From a virus: a DNA stretch of 23,568 nucleotides. The notes beneath the pieces were generated by a model. The model was not told where the DNA came from. It worked only from the letters and a program-made list of their open reading frames with translations, and made no database searches. Each line of letters opens with the position of its first letter. Position 1 is the first letter of the stretch. Positions 14,687 to 23,568 of this stretch are shown here, piece after piece. The stretch spans positions 1 through 23,568 of the IMG/VR virus record IMGVR_UViG_3300006345_000099. One strand, given 5' to 3'. The translations under genes were made by a program, and so were the position numbers.

Positions 14687-15726
14687 AGATAGCACTCATA
14701 ACAGATCAACATTTAGATGGACGTAAGGGTTCTCTTCCGTTCTGGAATTACTGGCAAAAATTTTATGACGAAATATTTTTTCCTACTCTTGAGAAGGAAG
14801 GTATCACTACAGTCTTTGATCTTGGTGACACATTTGATAACAGAAAGTCTGTGGATTTTAATACTCTTAATCGGATTAAAACAAATTATTTTGACAGACT
14901 TGAAAAGTATGATGTACACATGATTCTTGGTAATCATACTACGTACTATAAAAATACGAGTAAGATTAATTCACCAGAACTATTACTAGAAACTTATAAA
15001 AATATTAGAGTTTATAAAGATGTAGAAGAATTGAAACTAGGTAGTAAGAAGTTTTTGATGCTACCTTGGATAAACTCTGATAATAAAAACGAGTCTCTAC
15101 AATCAATAGCAGATTCAGATGCTAACATAGTATGTGGTCACTTAGAAATAAATGGTTTTGAAGTTACACCTGGTATGAGATTTGATCATGGTGGATTGGA
15201 TTGTTCTATATTTAAAAAATATGATAGAGTATGGTCAGGTCATTTTCATCATAGATCAAAGATAGGTAACATCCAATACTTAGGTAATCCATATCAAATG
15301 TATTGGAATGACTATAAAGATAAAAGAGGATTCCATATCTATGATACTGAAACAAATAAACTTAGGTTTATTCAAAATCCTTTTGAAATATTTCAAAAAG
15401 TTTATTACAATGATTTGGATAATGACTATTCAAATTTTAATATGGATGAATTCAAAGATTGTTTTGTAAAAATTATTGTTGAAGAAAAACGTAGTTATAC
15501 TAAGTTTGAAGAATTTGTTGAGAGACTTTACCGTACAGGAATACATGATATTAAGATTGTTGAAACATTAGTTGACATAGATGCGGTTGATGATGTAGAC
15601 TTGAATATCAAGGATACTCTTACATTGTTGAGTGAGTATATAGATGAAATTGATTTGTCTGTAGATAAAACCGATCTTAAAAAACTTATGCAATCTCTAT
15701 ACATAGAATCATGCGAGGTAGTATAA
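14683..15726 (+). CDS. gp47: Recombination endonuclease subunit gp47 (Mre11/SbcD-like)
   Basis: A 347-residue metallophosphoesterase that with gp46 resects double-strand ends for recombination-dependent replication and helps degrade host DNA. Motifs: DQHLDGRKG (Asp8, His10), LGDTFDNR (Asp49), LGNHTTYY (83-89), VCGHLEINGFE, and WSGHFHHRSK, the complete set of two-metal Mre11 signatures. T4 gp47 is 339 aa. The C-terminal third carries the capping and gp46-binding region. It overlaps the small protein upstream by ATGA. A DUF3110 protein separates it from gp46. Confidence 0.96.
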   Translation: MKIALITDQHLDGRKGSLPFWNYWQKFYDEIFFPTLEKEGITTVFDLGDTFDNRKSVDFNTLNRIKTNYFDRLEKYDVHMILGNHTTYYKNTSKINSPELLLETYKNIRVYKDVEELKLGSKKFLMLPWINSDNKNESLQSIADSDANIVCGHLEINGFEVTPGMRFDHGGLDCSIFKKYDRVWSGHFHHRSKIGNIQYLGNPYQMYWNDYKDKRGFHIYDTETNKLRFIQNPFEIFQKVYYNDLDNDYSNFNMDEFKDCFVKIIVEEKRSYTKFEEFVERLYRTGIHDIKIVETLVDIDAVDDVDLNIKDTLTLLSEYIDEIDLSVDKTDLKKLMQSLYIESCEVV

Positions 15727-15729
15727 TCT

Positions 15730-15999
15730 ATGTTTATCATCACTCTCAAAGGACATCCACAAGGAATATATTCTGTGTTTGATTCAAAAGATGAACGCAT
15801 TGTCCCTCTATTTGTAGAGGAAGACGATGCAGATCGCTATGTTATGGCACTAGAAGAGGATGAAGAGAATCCAGAATTAGAAGTGTTAGAAACAGAAGCA
15901 GATTTTATTATCAATTCCTGTAGAGCACAAGGTCAGAAGTTTTCTATTATAAGTCCTGATGATCTTATTATACCACCAGACGAAATAACTAAAGAATGA
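15730..15999 (+). CDS. DUF3110-like protein
   Basis: An 89-residue protein with the DUF3110 pattern of cyanobacteria and plants. The opening MFIITLKGHPQGIYSVF leads to VPLFVEEDDADRYVMALEEDEENPELEVLE (family FExEDDAxRYaxxLExQDFPxPxVe). It continues DFIINSCRAQGQKFSIISPDDLIIPPDE (family eFCxxaGyxxxxVPxGxLxxPPe). Cyanobacterial DUF3110 proteins are of unknown function, so this is probably a host-derived gene. It sits between gp47 and gp46: GAGG at 15715-15718 is a weak ribosome-binding site, and the 3' end overlaps gp46 as ATGA. It may modulate the nuclease complex or act on host physiology. Confidence 0.8.
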   Translation: MFIITLKGHPQGIYSVFDSKDERIVPLFVEEDDADRYVMALEEDEENPELEVLETEADFIINSCRAQGQKFSIISPDDLIIPPDEITKE

Positions 16000-17741
16000 T
16001 TGTTTTTGAAAAAGTTCGTTGGAAGAACTTCCTTTCTACAGGGAATGTCTTCTCAGAGATTGATCTACAGCGTTCTAGAACTAATTTAATTGTAGGACAC
16101 AATGGATCAGGTAAGTCAACCATCTTAGATGCGTTGACATTTTCTCTCTTTGGAAAACCATTTAGAAAAATTAGTAAGAGTATGCTAGTTAATAGTGTCA
16201 ATGAGAAAGACACTATGGTAGAGATAGAATTTAGTATTGGAAAAAATAGTTATCAGGTAATTCGTGGTATCAAACCTAATAGGTTTATGGTGTATTGTAA
16301 TGGTCAACCGTGGGATGAGGATGCCAAGGCAGTAGATCAACAAAAGAATTTAGAACAGAATGTATTGAAGATGAACTTCAAGTCATTCACACAGATTGTG
16401 GTGCTAGGATCTAGTACCTTTGTACCTTTTATGCGTTTGCCTGGTCAACAACGTAGGGAAATTATTGAAGATATACTAGACATTCAAGTTTTCTCTGTAA
16501 TGAATAGCAGATTAAAAGATAAGATAAGAGAAAATAATGAAGAGATCAAAGACTTAGATTATCAATTACATCTCTTAGATGAGAAAATAGAACTTCAGAA
16601 GAAGTATATGTTAGAATTGAAGAAGAAAACAGAAGCAGAGATTGATAAAAAGAAAGAAAAGATTAAGGAATATTCTGAAGAAGAAGAAAATTCTTTAGAA
16701 AAAATTCAGAATCTCACAGATGAAGTTACAAATCTATCAACAGAAATGGAAGAGTATTCCAAAAGTTCTAGTAAATTAAAAAAATTAAATACTTTTCTTA
16801 TTAGGTTGAATACAAAATTATCTTCTTGTAAGAAAGAGCATCAGTTTTTTGAAGACAATCATGTGTGTCCTACATGTACTCAAGATTTATCTGATGAGTT
16901 TAGATCAGATAAGATAGAAGAAGGAAAGACAAAACTTGATGAAATGAATGTAGGTTATGAAGAACTACAAACTGCAATTAAAGAAGAGGAAGAGAGAAGT
17001 GAAAAATTTATAGAACTGTCACAGGATGTCAATACAAAGAACACTACTATAACAAATATAAATTATCAGTTGATGAGCATCAGAAATAATATTGATGAAA
17101 TCAATAAAGAAATTAAAGAGTTAGAAGGATCTACACCAGATAAAAAAGCAGAGTTTGTTAAGTTAGAAGAGATGTTAGTAGATAAAAAAGAAACTAAGAA
17201 AAACTATACTACCAGTAAGAAAGATCGTGATGTGTTACAGGTAGCTACAACTCTCTTGAAAGATAGTGGTATCAAGACTAGAATCATCAAAACATATCTT
17301 CCTACAATGAATAAACTGATTAACCAGTTTTTACAGAGTATGGATTTTTATGTCAATTTCACACTTAACGAACACTTTGAGGAAACTATTAAGTCTAGAT
17401 ATAGAGACGTATTCTCATATGAAAGTTTTAGTGAAGGAGAGAAAGCTCGTATAGATATCAGTCTATTACTAACTTGGCGATCTATTGCTAAACTCAAGAA
17501 TAGTGTTGACACTAACCTACTTATTTTAGATGAAATCTTTGACGGATCGCTTGACCAGTCTGGTACTTCTGATCTTGGTTGGATCTTACGTAACTTTGAC
17601 GATAATACAAACGTATTTGTTATCTCACACAAAACTATTTTAGATGATAAGTTTGATCGTACCATTACTGTTAACAAGGATAAAAATTATTCTACCTTAG
17701 AGGAGACAGTTCACGAAGTGACACATGCACTGGTTGGCTAA
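15996..17741 (+). CDS. gp46: Recombination endonuclease subunit gp46 (Rad50/SbcC-like)
   Basis: A 581-residue SMC-type ATPase partner of gp47. Walker A GHNGSGKST is at 34-42, followed by a long coiled coil rich in Lys/Glu (about 170-285). The zinc hook CPTC is at 291-294, the coiled coil returns (about 300-415), the ABC signature FSEGEKARIDIS is around 478-489, Walker B LLILDEIFDGS has Asp512/Glu513, and the switch VISHK follows. T4 gp46 is 560 aa. ATP-driven closure gates gp47's nuclease. It overlaps the DUF3110 gene by ATGA and ends the long gp43-gp46 run before an intergenic leader. Confidence 0.97.
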   Translation: MIVFEKVRWKNFLSTGNVFSEIDLQRSRTNLIVGHNGSGKSTILDALTFSLFGKPFRKISKSMLVNSVNEKDTMVEIEFSIGKNSYQVIRGIKPNRFMVYCNGQPWDEDAKAVDQQKNLEQNVLKMNFKSFTQIVVLGSSTFVPFMRLPGQQRREIIEDILDIQVFSVMNSRLKDKIRENNEEIKDLDYQLHLLDEKIELQKKYMLELKKKTEAEIDKKKEKIKEYSEEEENSLEKIQNLTDEVTNLSTEMEEYSKSSSKLKKLNTFLIRLNTKLSSCKKEHQFFEDNHVCPTCTQDLSDEFRSDKIEEGKTKLDEMNVGYEELQTAIKEEEERSEKFIELSQDVNTKNTTITNINYQLMSIRNNIDEINKEIKELEGSTPDKKAEFVKLEEMLVDKKETKKNYTTSKKDRDVLQVATTLLKDSGIKTRIIKTYLPTMNKLINQFLQSMDFYVNFTLNEHFEETIKSRYRDVFSYESFSEGEKARIDISLLLTWRSIAKLKNSVDTNLLILDEIFDGSLDQSGTSDLGWILRNFDDNTNVFVISHKTILDDKFDRTITVNKDKNYSTLEETVHEVTHALVG

Positions 17742-17754
17742 GTGAATTTTTAGT

Positions 17755-17784
17755 GTATACTAAAGTATACCAATCAACAAATCA
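17755..17784 (+). promoter_or_regulatory. Inverted repeat and leader of the cobT-like gene
   Basis: GTATAC (17755-17760) and GTATAC (17765-17770) form a 6-bp stem with a TAAA loop. TATACCAATCAACAAATCA (17766-17784) then runs directly into the ATG at 17785. There is no Shine-Dalgarno sequence. The TATAC...ACAAATC pattern matches the leaders of cobS (20018) and of the nuclease-like gene (4680). TGTATACT at 17754-17761 could serve as a -10 element. Likely a promoter/leader unit; role inferred. Confidence 0.5.
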
Positions 17785-19956
17785 ATGTCTCAGAAAGAAA
17801 TTAAAGGAAATCTAGCAAGACTACTAGCAACAGAAAATTTAGTAGTGGAGCATCGTAACGTACCAACTGCACAGTTTGATGTAGAACGTAGAGTATTGAC
17901 TCTACCTAACTGGGACAAAGCAAGCAACATTGTATATGACATGCTTGTAGGTCATGAGGTAGGACATGCATTGTTCACACCTAATGAAGATTGGAGAAAG
18001 AAAGTTAAAGTACCACAATCATATGTAAATGTCGTTGAAGATGTTCGTATTGAGAAGTTGATGAAGCGTAAGTATCCTGGTATCCGCAAAAGTTTTTCTG
18101 GTGGATATGCCGAACTAAACGCATTAGATTTCTTTGAGATTGCTGATGAAAACCTAAGTGAGTTTGCATTGATTGATCGTATCAACTTACACTACAAGGT
18201 TGGTGCATCTGCTCTTATTCCTTTTACAGAAGAAGAGAAAGTATTTGTAACACGTGCAGAAAATACAGAAACATTTGATGAAGTTCTAACTCTTGCTGAA
18301 GACATTCGTGCTTTTGTTAAAGCATCACAAGAAGAGCAAAAGCAAGAATCAAATACTGATGGATCTTTGGATATTCAATTTGATGGTCAAGATAATAATG
18401 ATTATGATTCAGATACAGAATCACAGCAACCATCTAATAGTGATGCAACTGATGAAGAGATAGATCAAGAGTCTGACATAGATGACCCTAATTTTGATGA
18501 AGGGGAATCAGGTGGTTATGAAGGTGGTGATCATTGGGAAGGTGAGACTCAAGAAAAATTTGATAAAAAAACAGAATCATTATCTGATACAAGTAATACC
18601 AGAAATATTAATTATGTTGAGATTCCTAAAACAGTTGACTTAAATAAAGTTCTTGTTGATTGGAAAGTTATTCATGATTGGATTGATCAGAATGCAGAAG
18701 AGTCAGAAAAAAAACCAGATACACCTTGGGATACTAGATTGACTTATGCTGATGTTGATGCTAAGTATCAAGAGTTTCGTAATGAGAACAAGAAAGAAGT
18801 AAGTTATCTTGTAAAAGAGTTTGAGTGTCGTAAGTCTGCTGACGCATATGCACGTACTTCAACTGCTAAGACAGGTGTTCTTGATACTTCTAAACTTCAC
18901 ACATACAAGCACAGTGAAGACCTATTCAAAAGAATTAGCATCGTACCTGATGGTAAAAATCATGGCATGATTTTCATTCTTGATTGGTCTGGTTCTATGC
19001 AGTATGAAATTCTTCCTACTGTAAAACAGTTACTCAATCTAACTGCATTCTGTAAGAAAGTACAAATTCCTTTTGAGGTATATGCATTTACTAATGAGTG
19101 GCAGAGAGCAATCCGTGTTATGGAAGGTCAATCACAACCAGATTACTACTACTATCGTGAAAGAAATTACGTAGGTATAGAAAAAGGATATCTATATCTT
19201 GCAGAAGGTGAGTTTCATCTAATGAACTTTCTTTCTTCTCGTTCTAATCCAAAAGATTATGAGAGACAGTGCAGAAACATCTTCCGTGAAGCGTATGCTT
19301 TTTCTTGCAGAAATACTACATACCATTATTCAATAGGACTAGAATTATCTGGTACTCCATTGAACGAAGCAGTGATTATGCTTAACTACATCATTCCTAG
19401 TTTCAAAAGACAGAGTGATGTTCAAAGAGTAAATGTTTGTATCCTAACAGATGGTGAATCAAACTCTATTTCTTATGGTTCAAGTCATACTTATGATGAT
19501 GGAGAAGAGTCTAGAGTTACTCCTAAAACTATAGACTATGGTAACTGTGCATTACGTGATCGTAAGACAGGTAGAGTATATTCTAAAATGGATTATCATT
19601 CTGCTACCATAACATTTATTCAGCAAGTTCGTGACAGACATCCAGAAGTAAATGTTCTTGGATTCCGTCTACTACCTCCTTCTAGATTATCTGAATTCGT
19701 TGCTCGTTTTGGTTCATATGATAGATATGAAGAAGTACAAAAGCAATGGAGAAAAGATAAGTCTGCTGTAGTTCCAGACTCAAAAGGATATACTGAACTC
19801 TATGCTATCTCATCAAAAGATCTTGAGAATGAGCATGAGTTTGAAGTTAAGGAAGGTGCTAAAAAAGGTGATATTACTAGAGCATTCAAAAAAATGCTTA
19901 AGAGTAAGTCCACTAATAAAAAGTTACTTAACTCATTCATATCACACGTGGCATAA
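17785..19956 (+). CDS. cobT: CobT-like VWA-domain protein with HExxH motif
   Basis: A 723-residue protein. The N-terminal domain has GHEVGHALFTP (His57, Glu58, His61), an HExxH zinc-peptidase-like signature, then a region with VEDVRIEKLMKRKYPG. A long Asp/Glu/Ser/Gln-rich acidic linker (about 190-255) leads to a C-terminal von Willebrand A domain with MIDAS FILDWSGSM (Asp400, Ser402, Ser404) and ILTDGESNS. This matches the cyanophage proteins called CobT or peptidase. The next gene encodes the CobS AAA+ ATPase. CobS-CobT form the ATP-dependent part of cobaltochelatase (vitamin B12 synthesis), but MoxR/VWA pairs are also general chaperones. Its own leader and a following hairpin make it a separate unit. 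Confidence 0.85.
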   Translation: MSQKEIKGNLARLLATENLVVEHRNVPTAQFDVERRVLTLPNWDKASNIVYDMLVGHEVGHALFTPNEDWRKKVKVPQSYVNVVEDVRIEKLMKRKYPGIRKSFSGGYAELNALDFFEIADENLSEFALIDRINLHYKVGASALIPFTEEEKVFVTRAENTETFDEVLTLAEDIRAFVKASQEEQKQESNTDGSLDIQFDGQDNNDYDSDTESQQPSNSDATDEEIDQESDIDDPNFDEGESGGYEGGDHWEGETQEKFDKKTESLSDTSNTRNINYVEIPKTVDLNKVLVDWKVIHDWIDQNAEESEKKPDTPWDTRLTYADVDAKYQEFRNENKKEVSYLVKEFECRKSADAYARTSTAKTGVLDTSKLHTYKHSEDLFKRISIVPDGKNHGMIFILDWSGSMQYEILPTVKQLLNLTAFCKKVQIPFEVYAFTNEWQRAIRVMEGQSQPDYYYYRERNYVGIEKGYLYLAEGEFHLMNFLSSRSNPKDYERQCRNIFREAYAFSCRNTTYHYSIGLELSGTPLNEAVIMLNYIIPSFKRQSDVQRVNVCILTDGESNSISYGSSHTYDDGEESRVTPKTIDYGNCALRDRKTGRVYSKMDYHSATITFIQQVRDRHPEVNVLGFRLLPPSRLSEFVARFGSYDRYEEVQKQWRKDKSAVVPDSKGYTELYAISSKDLENEHEFEVKEGAKKGDITRAFKKMLKSKSTNKKLLNSFISHVA

Positions 19957-19961
19957 CCAGT

Positions 19962-19987
19962 TGGGAAAGTGGCACATCACTTTCCCA
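19962..19987 (+). terminator. Hairpin between cobT-like and cobS
   Basis: TGGGAAAGTG (19962-19971) pairs perfectly over 10 bp with CACTTTCCCA (19978-19987) around a GCACAT loop. It starts 6 bases after the cobT-like stop. The following TTTACTTATACC is only mildly T-rich, so termination may be partial. Confidence 0.65.
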
Positions 19988-20005
19988 TTTACTTATACCA
20001 TGAAC

Positions 20006-20034
20006 TATACTTTATATTATACACAAAACAAATC
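20006..20034 (+). promoter_or_regulatory. Promoter-like leader of cobS
   Basis: TATACTTTATATTATAC (20006-20022) flows into TATACACAAAACAAATC (20018-20034), whose 17 bases are identical to 4680-4696, ending 2 bases before the cobS ATG at 20037. No Shine-Dalgarno site is seen. The AT-rich block offers several -10-like hexamers (TATACT, TATATT, TATTAT) just after the hairpin that ends the cobT-like gene. Role inferred from repetition and position. Confidence 0.55.
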
Positions 20035-20036
20035 CC

Positions 20037-21126
20037 ATGCCTTTCCAATCAAAATTTACTAACGAAGAACTAATCACATTTCTAACAACAGACGAAGAAG
20101 TTGTTACTAGTGATAACGTCAAAGATGCTGCTGAACATTTTGGAGTGAAAGTGCAAAGCGTTACTAAAAGAATTAACAAACTTCCACAGTTCCAAAAAGT
20201 TACACGTGGTAAGTGGAATCTATCTGTAGCAGAAAAACTTGAGAAGACATTCAATGCACCTGCTGCACCTATTGTAGAACAGAATCTTGTACCAGACAAA
20301 GATCCAAACTATGTACCTTTCGGTAACTTTGCTGACGTAAAGAAGATCATCAGTTCTAAGATGTTCTATCCTACATTCATTACTGGTCTATCTGGTAATG
20401 GTAAAACATTCTCTGTAGAGCAAGCATGTGCTCAACTCAAGAGAGAACTTATTCGTGTAAACATTACCATTGAAACAGATGAAGATGATCTCATCGGTGG
20501 TTTCCGTCTTGTTAACGGTGAAACCGTATGGCATGACGGACCAGTTATTCAAGCTCTCAACAGAGGAGCTATCTTGCTCCTTGACGAAGTTGACCTTGCC
20601 AGTAACAAAATCCTCTGTCTCCAATCCATCCTTGAAGGTAAAGGAGTTTTCCTTAAGAAGGTCGGAAGATTCGTCAAACCTGCAAACGGATTCAACATCT
20701 TTGCCACAGCAAATACTAAAGGTAAAGGTTCAGATGACGGACGCTTTATTGGAACTAACGTGCTCAATGAAGCATTCCTTGAAAGATTCCCAGTAACATT
20801 TGAGCAAGCATATCCAAGTGTAAACAACGAAATCAAACTTCTAGGATTACACGCAGATAGAGTAGGTGTCAAAGATGCTGAGTTTGTTAAGAAGTTAGTA
20901 GATTGGGCAGACATAATCCGCAAAACATTCTATGATGGTGGTATCGAAGAGTTAGTCAGTACTCGTAGATTAGTTCACATACTTCGTGCATACTCTATCT
21001 TCAAGAACAAAGCAAAAGCAATCCAAGTTTGCATCAATCGTTTTGATGACGAAACAAAGCAATCATTTATGGAATTATATGATAAAGTGGATGCAGACTT
21101 TGAAATGCCTACTGAGGAGGTTAAGG

Positions 21127-21143
<17 letters not shown>
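20037..21143 (+). CDS. cobS: CobS-like AAA+ ATPase (MoxR family)
   Basis: A 368-residue AAA+ protein. The N-terminal 70 residues (TNEELITFLTT ... VKVQSVTKRINKLPQFQKVTRGKWNLS) look like a winged helix. The ATPase has Walker A TGLSGNGKT (Lys123), ETDEDDLIGGF, Walker B ILLLDEVD (Asp183, Glu184), the sensor FATANTKGKGSDDG, NEAFLERFPV with the arginine finger, and STRRLVHILRAY. It corresponds to the small cobaltochelatase ATPase subunit CobS, a hallmark cyanophage auxiliary gene. It pairs with the CobT-like protein upstream as a MoxR-VWA couple. The N-terminal winged helix is an addition to the ATPase core. The 3' end contains the AGGAGG site of the next gene and overlaps it by 17 bases. Confidence 0.94.
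21115..21120 (+). promoter_or_regulatory. Shine-Dalgarno site of the 57-aa gene
   Basis: AGGAGG lies 6 bases upstream of ATG 21127, inside the end of cobS. It is a perfect ribosome-binding site and decides the start of this small gene, although the frame is open much further upstream, where it only shadows cobS. Confidence 0.75.
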
Positions 21144-22503
<1,360 letters not shown>

Positions 22504-22505
22504 TT

Positions 22506-23180
22506 ATGGAATTCATGAAATTATCAGACAGCACACTTACAGTTCTTAAAAATTTTGCAGGGATTAATAATTCGATTCTTGTAAAAGAAGGAAGTCAACT
22601 ACGCACCATATCAGTTGCAAAGAATATTCTTGCAGAAGCAGATATACCAGAGGATTTTCCACGAGACGTTGCAATATACGATCTTAACCAGTTTTTAAAT
22701 GGATTGAGTTTACATCAAGACCCTAATCTTGATTTTACAGAAGATGCATATATTACAATTGAAGAGGGTAAAAGAAGGGTTAAGTATTTCTATGCAGACC
22801 CACAGGTAATTATTGCTCCACCAGAAAAAGAGATTAACCTACCAACTCAAGAAGTTTGTTTTCAATTAGAAAGCACTTCATTAGAAAAACTTGTAAAAGC
22901 AGCAGCAGTATATCAATTACCTGATTTATCTGTACTTGGAAAAGACGGTGAGATTCATATGGTTGTTCGTGATAAAAAGAATGATACATCGAATGAATAT
23001 GCAGTTTTTCTTGGAGAAACAGACCAGACATTTGAATTTAATTTCAAAGTAGAAAATATAAAAATTATACCTGGTGCATATGATGTTGTAATATCATCTA
23101 AGTTACTTTCAGAGTTTACAAATAAACAATATAATCTTAAGTATTTTATAGCATTAGAACCAGATTCAACATTTGGTTAA
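22506..23180 (+). CDS. gp45: Second DNA polymerase sliding clamp (gp45 paralogue, complete)
   Basis: A full-length 224-residue T4-type sliding clamp. The N-terminus MKLSDSTLTVLKNFAGINNSILVKEG matches T4 gp45 MKLSKDTTALLKNFATINSGIMLKSG. ILAEADIPEDFPRDVAIYDLNQFLNGLSL matches its AEANISDVIDFDVAIYDLNGFLGILSL. The C-terminus FIALEPDSTFG matches ALEADSTHDF. The start at 22506 gives MEFMKLS; ATG 22515 aligns with T4's Met1 and is equally plausible. A different, partial gp45 gene occupies the canonical site before gp44 at 2-379. The two share an identical VVRDKKNDTSN and about half their residues. Whether both form homotrimers or one mixed ring is unknown. The stop overlaps the next gene (TAATG). Confidence 0.93.
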   Translation: MEFMKLSDSTLTVLKNFAGINNSILVKEGSQLRTISVAKNILAEADIPEDFPRDVAIYDLNQFLNGLSLHQDPNLDFTEDAYITIEEGKRRVKYFYADPQVIIAPPEKEINLPTQEVCFQLESTSLEKLVKAAAVYQLPDLSVLGKDGEIHMVVRDKKNDTSNEYAVFLGETDQTFEFNFKVENIKIIPGAYDVVISSKLLSEFTNKQYNLKYFIALEPDSTFG

Positions 23181-23377
23181 TGTATAATCTTACAGAAGAA
23201 GAGTGGGAATGTGTAAGGGTATGTGTCGCAAATGCACCTATACCCTACGACATTACAAAAAAGAAAATACCTGCAGATATCTTAGCAAAGATAGGACAAC
23301 CTATTAGAAAGAAAGAAGAAGGTATTGCTAAAGTCAAATACGATTTAACACCATACGGAATACAACCTGACGACTAA
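23180..23377 (+). CDS. Small conserved protein, copy B (paralogue of 14486-14686)
   Basis: A 65-residue paralogue of the protein at 14486-14686. It shares EExWEC, RVCVANAPIPYD, KKIPADILAKIGQP and YDLTPYGI, and differs in the hydrophilic linker (KKEEGIAKVK). It is translationally coupled to the second clamp by TAATG and to the following oxygenase-like gene by TAATG. Both copies carry a nucleotide inverted repeat in the codons for RVCVANAPIPY (AGGGTATG ... TATACCCT here, with one G-T pair). No known function. Its association with the clamp paralogue suggests that the block from 22506 onward derives from a second replication-gene locus. Confidence 0.85.
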   Translation: MYNLTEEEWECVRVCVANAPIPYDITKKKIPADILAKIGQPIRKKEEGIAKVKYDLTPYGIQPDD

Positions 23378-23568
23378 TGTACCCAAATTTGATTGTTGAT
23401 AATTTTTTTGATGACCCTGACAGTATTGTTGATTTATCCACAAATTTAAAATACTCACCATCAGAAGATGGAAAGTGGCCAGGTTTAAGATCAGATAACT
23501 TACATAAGATTGATCATGGATTATTTGATTTTGTATGTAGAAAAATATCACATTTATTTTATCCTGAT
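23377..23568 (+). CDS. 2OG-Fe(II) oxygenase-like protein, 5' part (cut by window edge)
   Basis: The frame opens at ATG 23377 (TAATG overlap with the gene before) and runs to the right edge for 64 codons without a stop. It starts MYPNLIVDNFFDDPDSIVDL and continues GKWPGLRSDNLHKID, the typical N-terminus of the cyanophage 2-oxoglutarate/iron oxygenase family (xxDNFFDDPxxIVxLxxxLxY ... GxWPGxRSxxLHxID). The catalytic HxD...H residues would lie beyond the edge, so activity cannot be judged. Substrate unknown. Confidence 0.75.
   Translation, partial: MYPNLIVDNFFDDPDSIVDLSTNLKYSPSEDGKWPGLRSDNLHKIDHGLFDFVCRKISHLFYPD

Noticed and set aside
20986-21126. Long frame extending the 57-aa gene back into cobS
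   Set aside because: This part only shadows cobS; the AGGAGG site at 21115 selects ATG 21127.

Overview
The window reads as part of a T4-like marine cyanophage (a Prochlorococcus or Synechococcus myovirus). It is AT-rich, every convincing gene lies on the + strand, and genes are packed so tightly that most start codons overlap the previous stop (ATGA or TAATG). The T4 replication and recombination core is present in T4-like order: sliding clamp (gp45, cut by the left edge), clamp loader gp44 and gp62, RegA, DNA polymerase gp43, recombinase UvsX, helicase gp41, and the gp47/gp46 nuclease complex. Cyanophage or cyanobacterial signature genes are interleaved: Hsp20, MazG, a DUF3110 protein, a CobT-like/CobS pair, and a ferredoxin-dependent bilin reductase closely resembling PebS.

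Layout. 1-4104: clamp/clamp-loader/RegA operon, with a Dam-type methyltransferase and small ORFs lodged between gp44 and gp62. 4089-4696: the main regulatory area, with a terminator, a C(UUCG)G hairpin leader and hsp20, then another hairpin. 4697-6065: a nuclease-like gene overlapping a beta-class DNA methyltransferase, possibly a restriction-modification pair. 6038-7521: three related small proteins (possibly small beta-barrels) and one unknown gene. 7518-13609: gp43, uvsX, an oxygenase-like protein, an unknown protein and gp41. 13606-17741: cupin-like protein, MazG, a small conserved protein, gp47, DUF3110, gp46. 17785-21300: CobT-like and CobS, each with its own leader, then a 57-aa ORF. 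21297-23568: PebS-like bilin reductase, a DUF3310-like protein, a second complete sliding clamp, a second copy of the small protein found near MazG, and the start of an oxygenase-like gene.

How it works together. The clamp, loader, polymerase, helicase and UvsX form the replisome, and gp46/gp47 process ends for recombination-dependent replication. RegA probably tunes translation, and the methyltransferases modify phage DNA. MazG, PebS and possibly CobS/CobT redirect host metabolism.

The most unusual features are: two divergent sliding-clamp genes about 22 kb apart, the second accompanied by another duplicated gene; a near-identical Shine-Dalgarno-less leader (TATAC...ACAAATC) in front of the nuclease-like, cobT-like and cobS genes; three tandem paralogues just upstream of the polymerase; and the possible restriction-modification pair. 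No tRNA, rRNA, CRISPR array, IS element or integrase was seen, and no stretch over 300 bases lacks a gene.
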